Below, one piece after another: positions 12,709-21,540 of a DNA stretch of 28,521 nt (within the stretch, counting starts at the first letter, position 1; each line of letters starts with the position of its first letter). Made by a program: the position numbers and the translations under genes. Source of the DNA: Hofstenia miamia (Eukaryota > Xenacoelomorpha > Acoela > Hofsteniidae); assembly GCA_900660155.1 (NCBI GenBank), contig CABFPE010000272.1:800855-829375 (forward strand). Direction: 5' to 3'. Under the pieces are notes generated by a model. The model did not search any database and was not told the origin of the DNA. It was given only the letters and a program-made list of their open reading frames with translations.

Positions 12709-13401
12709 ATGGTGGATGAGTGGATACATCGGCATCGCGATTTTCAACTCTTTCCACAAGCAACAGGATTGGACATGAAATCGCACTCTGTAAAGGTTGG
12801 GCTACTTTTACGAACAATTGGTCCCCATTGTAACAACATCTTTGGCAATTTTTATTGGCTCCCAGTGAAGGCAAAACCAACTTCAATGTAGTAATTAAAA
12901 AGTTTGAGAAATATTTTATCCGAACAAAGAACGAAACTTTTGAGAGATTCAAATTCTTTTCACTAAAAAAAGGACAAGAAAGCATCGACGCATTCGTCAA
13001 TAAGCTCCGCAGTCTTGCTTGAAATTGCAATTTTCAGAATCTTACTGAGTCTCTAATACGCGACCAAATTATCATCACATTACCCGGTGGAAATCTCCAA
13101 CAAAGACTATTAAGGGAACCAAAAGCTGTTGAGATTTGCAAGTGTGCAGAAGAAACTGCTGCTCAAATTTTGTCAATTTCCCCCAATCTACAAGAAAACG
13201 TTGTAAATGTTAAACATGAAACAGACGCAATCGATTTCATTAGACAGAGAAGATTGATTGGAAAAAGACAGAAATGGACACCTCCTGAAATGCGAATGTC
13301 TCCAAAACATTAATTGCGGAAAATGTGGACGTACCCATATAAGAAATAATTGTCCAGTTGTAGGACGTGATTCCAACAAATGTGGTAGAATAAATCACTA
13401 G
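12709..13401 (+). pseudogene. gag of the LTR element, first copy (frameshifted)
   Basis: Gag forms the retroelement's RNA-packaging particle. The N-terminal frame starts MVDEWIHRHRDFQLF and runs to 12891 with a gag-like stretch (VGLLLRTIGPHCNNIF). The next frame continues with KKFEKYFIRTKNETFERF and later LPGGNLQQRLLREPKAVEIC, then a zinc knuckle. An in-frame stop follows KLRSLA near 13019, and there is a frame change near 12880. An extra C near 13301 shifts the frame just before the knuckle, a change not present in the second copy. Non-functional. Confidence 0.82.
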
Positions 13402-13501
13402 TTTATAAATCTAAACCACAGAGACCCATCCAAGCTGTAAGCCAAGTAAGCGACCTTCAAGACAAATACAGCAATTCATCAGATGAAGCATAAAGTTCAT
13501 A

Positions 13502-13720
13502 TAATTGTGATATGTTGATTACTCATAGGATAAATGAGTATCCACCTAAATCAATTCAAACAATTGCTATAATTAACAAACGAAGAATCTATATGAAAAT
13601 TGACTCAGGTGCACAGTGCAATGTGCTTTCATATAAAGATCTCAAATGCTTAGGTGTAAACAATAAACAGATACAAAGAGGCAACTGTCGTTTAACTGGT
13701 TATGGTGGAAATCAGATTGC
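13502..13720 (+). pseudogene. Protease N-terminal part, first copy, cut at an N
   Basis: Same frame as the second-copy protease, including the retropepsin motif DSGAQCNV. It is cut off after GYGGNQI by the N at 13721, beyond which an LTR copy begins. Confidence 0.85.
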
Positions 13721-13721
13721 N

Positions 13722-13874
13722 TTGGTTGTTACCATGTAATAACACGGTCTCGTGACATGCTGTGTTCTCAGGTTTACCGTGAAAACCTGTTGGTGCATTT
13801 ATATATAATTGTAATGAAGTTACACAATAGATTTTAATCCACTTTTAATTACTAGCGTCTGTCTTGAACTAACA
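13722..13874 (+). repeat. Internal partial LTR copy
   Basis: Starting at TTGGTTGTTACC, this repeats the 5' LTR from about position 11 to its end, without the first bases (TGTTGGTGA). It carries the 5'-LTR variants (GTCTCGTGAC), not those of the 3' LTR. A single N precedes it. It is the start of the second copy of the 1.2-kb duplicated block. Confidence 0.92.
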
Positions 13875-13929
13875 TGGTGACAAAGTATGAATTTCTTAAA
13901 CAAAATCTTTAATTCTTGACGCATCGAAT

Positions 13930-14621
13930 ATGGTGGATGAGTGGATACATCGGCATCGCGATTTTCAACTCTTTCCACAAGCAACAGGATTGGACATGAA
14001 ATCGCACTCTGTAAAGGTTGGGCTACTTTTACGAACAATTGGTCCCCATTGTAACAACATCTTTGGCAATTTTTATTGGCTCCCAGTGAAGGTAAAACCA
14101 ACTTCAATGTAGTAATTAAAAAGTTTGAGAAATATTTTATCCGAACAAAGAACGAAACTTTTGAGAGATTCAAATTCTTTTCACTAAAAAAAGGACAAGA
14201 AAGCATCGACGCATTCGTCAATAAGCTCCGCAGTCTTGCTTGAAATTGCAATTTTCAGAATCTTACTGAGTCTCTAATACGCGACCAAATTATCATCACA
14301 TTACCCGGTGGAAATCTCCAACAAAGACTATTAAGGGAACCAAAAGCTGTTGAGATTTGCAAGTGTGCAGAAGAAACTGCTGCTCAAATTTTGTCAATTT
14401 CCCCCAATCTACAAGAAAACGTTGTAAATGTTAAACATGAAACAGACGCAATCGATTTCATTAGACAGAGAAGATTGATTGGAAAAAGACAGAAATGGAC
14501 ACCTCCTGAAATGCGAATGTCTCAAAACATTAATTGCGGAAAATGTGGACGTACCCATATAAGAAATAATTGTCCAGTTGTAGGACGTGATTCCAACAAA
14601 TGTGGTAGAATAAATCACTAG
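13930..14621 (+). pseudogene. gag of the LTR element, second copy
   Basis: Same layout as the first copy: N-terminal frame 13930-14112, frame change near 14100, in-frame stop near 14241, then an open stretch from 14391 to 14621 ending in a nucleocapsid zinc knuckle, CGKCGRTHIRNNCP (CX2CX3HX4C), followed by a second partial Cys box (NKCGRINH). The knuckle binds the element's RNA during packaging. The stop right after RINH cuts the link to the protease frame. Shared stops in both copies show they predate the duplication. Confidence 0.82.
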
Positions 14622-14731
14622 TTTATAAATCTAAACCACAGAGACCCATCCAAGCTGTAAGCCAAGTAAGCGACCTTCAAGACAAATACAGCAATTCATC
14701 AGATGAAGCATAAAGTTCATATAATTTTGAT

Positions 14732-15151
14732 ATGTTGATTACTCATAGGATAAATGAGTATCCACCTAAATCAATTGAAACAATTGCTATAATTAACAAA
14801 CGAAGAATCTATATGAAAATTGACTCAGGTGCACAGTGCAATGTGCTTTCATATAAAGATCTCAAATGCTTAGGTGTAAACAATAAACAGATACAAAGAG
14901 GCAACTGTCGTTTAACTGGTTATGGTGGAAATCAGATTGCTGTAAAAGGATCATGTTCATTACCTGTGACGATGGGAAGAAACAAAATGGCAAGAAAGGT
15001 AAAATTCATTATTTGTTTAGAAAATGGTACTCCAATAATCGGTCTATCTACGTCATTACAGTATGAATTTTTGAAAGTTAACTTTGTACAGGATAATATA
15101 GTTGGTGCAGTAAACAAACAGGATTTTCGGATGAGGTCTGGAAAGATGTAA
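14732..15151 (+). pseudogene. Retropepsin-type aspartic protease of the LTR element
   Basis: The catalytic motif DSGAQCNV (Asp-Ser-Gly) sits about 30 residues in. A flap-like glycine-rich segment (LTGYGGNQI) follows, then IIGL, matching the second conserved (I/L)LG-type element of retropepsins. The domain cleaves the Gag-Pol polyprotein and acts as a homodimer. The N-terminal Met at 14732 is unlikely to be a true start, as the protease is normally part of Gag-Pol. The frame stays open until a stop at 15149-15151, just before the N at 15160. Confidence 0.85.
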
Positions 15152-15160
15152 ATAGCAAAN

Positions 15161-15480
15161 ATATATGCATTGCCACAGAAGATGAAGTAGCACACGATAA
15201 CACAGTAGTAGCCGTACTCAAAAGAGCAAAAGAAAACAACATTAAGTTTAACTTTAAAAAGTTTCAATGTAAAAAAGACTCTGTCAAGTATATGGGATTT
15301 GTTATTAAGGATTCCGTGCTGATCCTGAGAAAACAAAAGTAGTTTATGAAATGCCGCTTCCTTCAACAAAGAAAGAATTACAAAGATTCCTGGGAATGGT
15401 AAACTTCTTATGTTCCTTTTTCCCAAACCTATCTTTCATGACGTATTTTTTTCGGGAGCTGCTGAAAACTGACAAAGAGT
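15161..15480 (+). pseudogene. Reverse transcriptase C-terminal (thumb) remnant
   Basis: Translation picks up just after where YxDD should be, with CIATEDEVAHDNTVVAVLKR, then IKFNFKKFQCKKDSVKYMGF, the typical 'K..KC.F....V.YLG..I' segment after the active site. After a frameshift near 15310 it continues ADPEKTKVVYEMPLPSTKKE and LQRFLGMVNFL, the classic Ty3/gypsy thumb. Everything from the fingers to the catalytic aspartates is absent: the join at N 15160 skips perhaps 170 residues. Either a deletion in this copy or a collapsed assembly join. Confidence 0.85.
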
Positions 15481-15584
15481 GAAAAAGGGGAAATGAAAAT
15501 ACAAAAATAAATTATAAAAAATAAAAAAATGTTTTTCACGCAAACCAAACTTTAAAATTTTTATCGAAAAAAAAAAAAGACGAC

Positions 15585-15702
15585 ATTTCAAATAGATGCA
15601 TCACCATTCGGCTTTGGAGCCTTCCTTTTACAAGATGGAAGACCATGTGGTTTTTCTGCACCTGCATTGACCTCCAGTGAAATTAACTATTCACAAATTT
15701 AG
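15585..15702 (+). pseudogene. RNase H N-terminal remnant
   Basis: QIDASPFGFGAFLLQDGRPC then a segment ending LTSSEINYSQI matches the start of gypsy RNase H (catalytic Asp in the DAS motif; E in 'SSEINY'). A TAG at 15700-15702 interrupts it where relatives have Glu-Lys-Glu. An AT-rich low-complexity insert (about 15480-15580) separates it from the RT thumb. RNase H would degrade RNA in the RNA/DNA hybrid. Confidence 0.85.
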
Positions 15703-15711
15703 AAAAAAATT

Positions 15712-17337
15712 TTGGGAAACGTATTTTGGGGTAAAAAAATTCCCGAAAACATCTATGAAATACACATTTTCATACACACAGATCATAAACGTCTAGAAAA
15801 CCCGCACAAAAAACCCATACATCTCACCTGGGCTGTGCATAAGTTGTCTAAAGAAATCGAAGACTCTCTCACTACAGATTTTCAACATCTCCCGAAGAAA
15901 ACAATTGAAAAGAATCACGATTTTCAAATTCTACGCCAATGCATTCAAGAAGGTTGGCCAGAAAGAACTTTTAATCAATCCCCATTGTTAAAAACTTTTT
16001 GGAAATTAAGGGAAGAAATCCACCAAGTAGATGGTGTCCTCATGAGAAATTACCGCATTATAATTCCTCCAGAACTAACAGATATATTCAAAGAAAAACT
16101 ACATGAAGCACACAGTGGATATGATAAAACGATTTCGATAGCAAAATCATTGTATTTTTGGCCTGGANNNNNNNNNNNNNNNNNNNNNNNNNNNNNNNNN
16201 NNNNNNNNNNNNNNNNNNNNNNNNNNNNNNNNNNNNNNNNNNNNNNNNNNNNNNNNNNNNNNNNNNNNNNNNNNNNNNNNNNNNNNNNNNNNNNNNNNNN
16301 NNNNNNNNNNNNNNNNNNNNNNNNNNNNNNNNNNNNNNNNNNNNNNNNNNNNNNNNNNNNNNNNNNNNNNNNNNNNNNNNNNNNNNNNNNNNNNNNNNNN
16401 NNNNNNNNNNNNNNNNNNNNNNNNNNNNNNNNNNNNNNNNNNNNNNNNNNNNNNNNNNNNNNNNNNNNNNNNNNNNNNNNNNNNNNNNNNNNNNNNNNNN
16501 NNNNNNNNNNNNNNNNNNNNNNNNNNNNNNNNNNNNNNNNNNNNNNNNNNNNNNNNNNNNNNNNNNNNNNNNNNNNNNNNNNNNNNNNNNNNNNNNNNNN
16601 NNNNNNNNNNNNNNNNNNNNNNNNNNNNNNNNNNNNNNNNNNNNNNNNNNNNNNNNNNNNNNNNNNNNNNNNNNNNNNNNNNNNNNNNNNNNNNNNNNNN
16701 NNNNNNNNNNNNNNNNNNNNNNNNNNNNNNNNNNNNNNNNNNNNNNNNNNNNNNNNNNTATCCTAGATCCAATGGAATGGCTGAAAAAGCGGTGCACTTA
16801 GTAAAAAAGATCTTAAAGCGATGCACAGATCGGTACTATGGACTACTTTTACAAAACAACTTCCCAATCTCCGGAACTGAGATTACGCCATCACAGTTAC
16901 TCCATGGTCGCCACCTACGTGCGAAAATACCAATGTCCTTAAAGAAGCTAAACCCAAAAATAATTAACAGGAAGCAAGTTGTTCACATTAATGAAGAGCA
17001 GCAGAGGCAACAAAAGAAATGCTACTACAGGGGAGCACGTCTTCTAACCCCACTGCATATTGGTGAGGAGGTGATGGTTTTGAGCGGTAGAAAAACTAAA
17101 GGTATTGTGTCAGGAGTGGCAGAAACACCACGATCGTTCTACATAAAATGGCCATCTGGAATTGTTATTAGAAGAAATCGACAGCAACTTAAAAAACTAC
17201 AGAAACCGAGACAGTCACAGTTAAAATATTACGATGACGATGAAGAAGAAGTAAGAATGGGGAACGACAATGAAGACAAAAATATCACTGTTGCTAGGAA
17301 AAACATTACTGAAAGACCTGTACGCGAAAGGAAATAA
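15712..17337 (+). pseudogene. RNase H end and integrase of the LTR element (core lost in a gap)
   Basis: Open for 541 codons, but 591 bases (16168-16758) are N. Before the gap: the RNase H block HTDHKRLE, a linker, and the integrase zinc-binding end with HEAHSGYDKT...YFWPG. The Cys half of the H2C2 finger and the first two catalytic Asp fall in the gap. After it: YPRSNGMAEKAVHLVKKILK, holding the third catalytic acid (Glu of MAEKA), then a chromatin-facing C-terminal tail with PRSFYIKWPSG and RRNRQQL, and an acidic then basic end. The start Met is not a real start; this is the end of Pol. The gap length is a multiple of three and close to the missing core, but may be only an estimate. Confidence 0.88.
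16168..16758. other. Assembly gap (591 N)
   Basis: Unsequenced. By position it should hold the integrase catalytic core. Confidence 0.99.
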
Positions 17338-17374
17338 ACGCAATTTTTTTGGACCTTATGTTTCACACTAATTT

Positions 17375-17386
17375 AGGAAAGAAAGG
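17375..17386 (+). promoter_or_regulatory. Polypurine tract
   Basis: AGGAAAGAAAGG, one base before the 3' LTR: the expected primer for plus-strand DNA synthesis in an LTR retroelement. Confidence 0.88.
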
Positions 17387-17387
17387 T

Positions 17388-17550
17388 TGTTGGTGATTGG
17401 TTGTTACCATGTAATAACACGGACACGTGTCATGCTGCGTTCTCAGGTTTACCGTGAAAACTTGTTGTGCATTTATATATATAATTGTAATGAAGTTACA
17501 CAATAGATTTTGATCCACTTTTAATTACTAGCGTCTGTCTTGAACTAACA
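17388..17550 (+). repeat. 3' long terminal repeat
   Basis: TGTTGG..TAACA, 163 bp, same boundaries as the 5' LTR. It carries a perfect 10-bp palindrome GACACGTGTC (with an E-box CACGTG) where the 5' LTR has GTCTCGTGAC. A (TA) unit is added near the TATA-like tract. Confidence 0.93.
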
Positions 17551-17555
17551 AAAAT
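17551..17555. repeat. Target-site duplication, right copy (LTR retrotransposon)
   Basis: AAAAT, matching 12487-12491. Confidence 0.8.
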
Positions 17556-18051
17556 AATCGCATATATCAAGTCACGATTAGAAAATACTTGTTTCACTGC
17601 TATAATGAAGGAAAGGGATGGACATTTAATCAGAATTGTATGGCAAGTTACGAAAATATTAATCAACATCGGATGCAGTTTGGAGATGTTTCTTTATGTT
17701 GAGAAAACTCTAAGCCTATGACAGAAATCTTAACCACAATAATATGTGGAAATTTATTTGCTTTTATTATATTTTAGGGAAGCAGTTGCTTTAAAAATGA
17801 CTTATTATAATGTACGAGGTTTTGTGTAATATTGCTTAAATATATCATTTTGAAAATGGATGGTAATATTTTAAGGCATACATAGCTAAATTCCGCCATA
17901 TTTTGCCATAAAGATAAGGTCATGTTTTGTTTTTTCTTGAAATCATATTTCTGTTTCCATTAGTAATAATTGAACAATATATTATCCGATATTCGCAGTC
18001 AAATTATTCGGTATCCCGTATATTCAATTCACTATCCGGATCCCATCCCTA

Positions 18052-18059
18052 GTACTTAC
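18052..18059. repeat. Target-site duplication, right copy (host hAT element)
   Basis: GTACTTAC, matching GTACCTAC at 11603-11610 in 7 of 8 bases. Confidence 0.82.
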
Positions 18060-18806
18060 GGAGTTGAAGCGAGGCAAAAGTACTCTCGCGTTAAGAAAAC
18101 GGAACCCAAATTTTCCCAATTTTAGAGTTGTAAAATAGATTAAGTTTTTTCTAATGGGAAAATTAGTGGCATTTTGAAAAAAATGAAATATGAATTTTTA
18201 ATTTTTGTTGAAATTTCATGCTATTTAACAAAATCTTTCTTATCGGATTTGTAATTATATTAAAAAGAGTGCAATTACACTTGCATAAACATTTTGCATA
18301 AAATATTGGTTTTATATAAAGTTTCATAAGCTCAAAATTCATTTTCATTTTGCTATGTATTGGAATCATATTTGTTATTAGATTCCTATTGGTAGTAATA
18401 GTAAATGACATTTGAAAAAATTGCTCTGTTTGTTCTGAAAAACATGGAATTCAAATATTTGGCACTGGTGGTGGGGGAAATGGAGCAAATGGTAGCATGT
18501 GAATATGGGCAGAGCACAAAGTGTGTGGACCTGGGTGGGACAGTTCACAAAAATGTGTTCCACTTCCATCTCTGATATATAAACCAAATTTATGCTGCTT
18601 TTCAGTTCTAGTGAAAGCATAACTGAACCTACACCTGTTTTTAAGAGAAGTCTAAAACTTAATTTTGCAAAATTTGATTTTGCTTGTTAGACGTAACTTA
18701 CATAGCTATGTAATGTGTATCCAAACATTCTATAAATTTTAAGGTGCAAAAGATTCACTTCCGCATTTGCATAGCCAATTTACATAATAGTTGGGAAATC
18801 ACAGTG
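18060..18806. other. Intergenic region upstream of the small ORF
   Basis: No gene recognised. The short minus-strand frames here have no family features I recognise. It presumably includes the 5' flank of the ORF at 18807. Confidence 0.5.
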
Positions 18807-19070
18807 ATGGAAGTAGTACGAGTTCCCTCGCTTGTAGAAATCGAAATTGCTCTCGCTGTCAAGGCGGATCTTGAAAGAAAACTGGGAAGAAGACTAAATG
18901 TCTTTGAAGTTAAGCATGTGAAGCATAGGAGGAAGCATCATCTTTACGTCTTCCGGATTCATATTGGGTTCATGGAACATTGCAAGGCTGTTGTTCATCA
19001 CATACCTGGGACAAACCTTTATGTGTTAAAGGAGCATGTTGGTGGCTTAGGAGCTGTTTTCGATTTATAG
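18807..19070 (+). CDS. Small protein with a cystatin (stefin)-like pattern
   Basis: 87 residues from the Met at 18807; an in-frame Met at 18744 would add 21 residues. I prefer the inner Met because it follows an acceptor-like CACAG (18800-18804) and the added residues look non-coding. The chain runs ALAVKADLERKLGRRLNVFE, a basic HVKHRRKHHLY segment, VFRIHIG, and ends GGLGAVFDL. The order helix - 'NVFEV' strand - loop - 'Y.F.IHIG' strand resembles stefins, cytosolic inhibitors of papain-like proteases of about 98 residues. The inhibitory QxVxG loop is not there; a His/Arg-rich stretch stands in its place, so inhibitor activity is doubtful. Its 3' end faces calmodulin B, 409 bp away. No signal peptide or membrane segment is seen. 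The ORF is intact and more GC-rich than its surroundings. Confidence 0.45.
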   Translation: MEVVRVPSLVEIEIALAVKADLERKLGRRLNVFEVKHVKHRRKHHLYVFRIHIGFMEHCKAVVHHIPGTNLYVLKEHVGGLGAVFDL

Positions 19071-19479
19071 AACTGCAATAATGTATTTGAATTATTGTTA
19101 GTAAGCACATCAATAGTGAATTTTATAGAATTTATCCCAATTTGGATTTAGCAACAAATGTTTATTTGAAATTAAAAGTTCATTTATATTCATTAGGGCA
19201 ATGGTGATTTGAGATTACTACAGCGTGTTAGTGACAAATATAAGTACTTAAAGGATTCCTTAATTTGTGCCAATAATGAGATTCGCTCTCGTTTGATACG
19301 AAAACTAATGTGTTTAATGGCATATGGCCATTTTTATGACAATTGATGAAAATCATTTGATTACACACCGGATCCAAGTTGTGCCAAACATACGGCGTGT
19401 ATTTACTGTAAAAGCCTGAATAATAAAATCAGAAATTAAACATAAGAATAACATATATTTAATAATATTACAACTAAAA
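19071..19479. other. Convergent 3' flanks of the small ORF and calmodulin B
   Basis: No gene seen. ATTAAA at about 19171-19176 (plus) could end the small gene's transcript. Minus-strand ATTAAA near 19458-19463, about 20 nt after the calmodulin B stop, is a possible poly(A) signal. Confidence 0.45.
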
Positions 19480-20711
<1,232 letters not shown>

Positions 20712-21033
20712 TCTAAATATAGGCTTAATTTTAAAGCAACAAATTGAAATTATGTTAGTTAATATTGAGAACCGTAATGATTTTAAGCATCTTAAACTAA
20801 TTTTGTCTGACATATAAACCCATTGACCTGCTTCATTAATCTAAATCTTTTAAGGTTGAGTCTGTCAATCGCAGTTTAAGCTTAATTTTTGAAACAAGAA
20901 ATTTGCAAAAATTTTTGCTTTACTTGCTAATTTACCATTAATTGATGCACTTCTAGCAAAATGAAAGGATTATCATGAACATTTTCAAGTCTTAGTTTAT
21001 ATAAAATTGGAAACAAACATCCACACACTTACC
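20712..21033 (-). promoter_or_regulatory. Predicted 5' leader intron of calmodulin B
   Basis: On the minus strand, GAAAG|GTAAGTG at 21033/21032 is a near-consensus donor and TATTTAG ending at 20713 is a good acceptor, giving a 320-bp intron and an exon starting with A then ATG at 20711. The alternative is that the same acceptor receives a trans-spliced leader. Confidence 0.5.
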
Positions 21034-21076
21034 TTTCGTATATTAAAATGTGTGCTAATCTAAGTGGTCGAATTTC

Positions 21077-21081
21077 ATTGG
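21077..21081 (-). promoter_or_regulatory. CCAAT-like element upstream of calmodulin B
   Basis: CCAAT on the minus strand, about 45 bp upstream of the predicted leader-exon donor. A five-base match in AT-rich DNA is weak evidence. Confidence 0.2.
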
Positions 21082-21301
21082 TTTGTGAAAGTAGCAGTGC
21101 AACATGAATTTACGAAGACTTACAATATATGTGATGCATGCCAACTTTAAGTACTTGTAGTTATTAACCGTTTAATTGCAAATAATTTTCTATAACAACA
21201 AAATATTCATATTTAACATTATTTTTAATGAACTTTAGTTTCTCTCTGTTCATCAGGTTAAATAAAAAGACATATATTTTTTCAATGCTAGACGTTCACA
21301 G

Positions 21302-21325
21302 TAAATAATAAATATTTATTATTTA
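21302..21325. repeat. 24-bp perfect AT palindrome
   Basis: TAAATAATAAAT followed directly by its reverse complement. It may be chance in AT-rich DNA or a cruciform-forming site. A shorter hairpin (AAGTGA / TCACTT) follows near 21340-21362. Confidence 0.8.
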
Positions 21326-21540
21326 TTAATGCAACAAATATAAGTGACATATATTTCACTTGTAAGTGTCATTTATTTCAAAACTCAATATTAGAAAGTG
21401 AAAATCGAAAACAAATTCGAAAGTATTTTTGAACTTGGATTTACAACTGGGCTAACATAAAAACCAATATTTCTCTTTCTACATGTTTTTCACTATTTAA
21501 AACAAATTACGTAAGTTAATGAATGAGAAATAAATTATTC

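Larger units (their letters stand above)
13722..14940 (+). repeat. Second copy of a 1.2-kb duplicated block (matches 12502-13720)
   Basis: Offset about 1221 bp. By eye the copies differ only at a handful of sites: aaggc/aaggt near 12871/14092, one extra C near 13301, ttgtgat/ttttgat near 13507/14728, and caattc/caattg near 13556/14777. This is more alike than the element's own two LTRs. Confidence 0.93.
12492..17550 (+). mobile_element. Ty3/gypsy LTR retrotransposon inserted in the hAT element
   Basis: Structure: 162-bp 5' LTR (TGTTGG..TAACA), primer-binding site, gag with zinc knuckle, retropepsin, partial reverse transcriptase and RNase H, integrase, polypurine tract, 163-bp 3' LTR, AAAAT duplication on both sides. 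The order PR-RT-RH-IN places it in Ty3/gypsy (Metaviridae-type). The integrase tail and protease resemble the 'K02A2.6-like' group common in invertebrates. It is dead as assembled: gag is frameshifted, most of RT is missing at an N, RNase H is broken, and the integrase core is a 591-bp gap. A 1.2-kb block (LTR through protease start) occurs twice. Confidence 0.93.
11611..18051. mobile_element. Decayed hAT transposon split by an LTR retrotransposon
   Basis: The left end reads TAGGGATGTGCTGGACTCCGG. The right end, read inwards on the minus strand, is TAGGGATGGGATCCGGAT. These are short imperfect terminal inverted repeats of hAT type, flanked by an 8-bp target duplication. A hAT transposase fragment lies at 12235-12432. 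The LTR retrotransposon at 12492-17550 is a later insertion. Without it and its 5-bp duplication the hAT element is about 1.4 kb, so most of the transposase gene was already lost. Subterminal motifs (ccggatatccggtatccg on the left; repeats around aaggcata) may be old transposase-binding sites. Confidence 0.85.

Noticed and set aside
12599..13030. Minus-strand 143-codon ORF, repeated identically at 13820-14251
   Set aside because: Antisense to gag of the LTR element; it appears twice only because the block is duplicated.
16050..16826. Long ORFs through the N gap on both strands
   Set aside because: Open only because N codons contain no stops.
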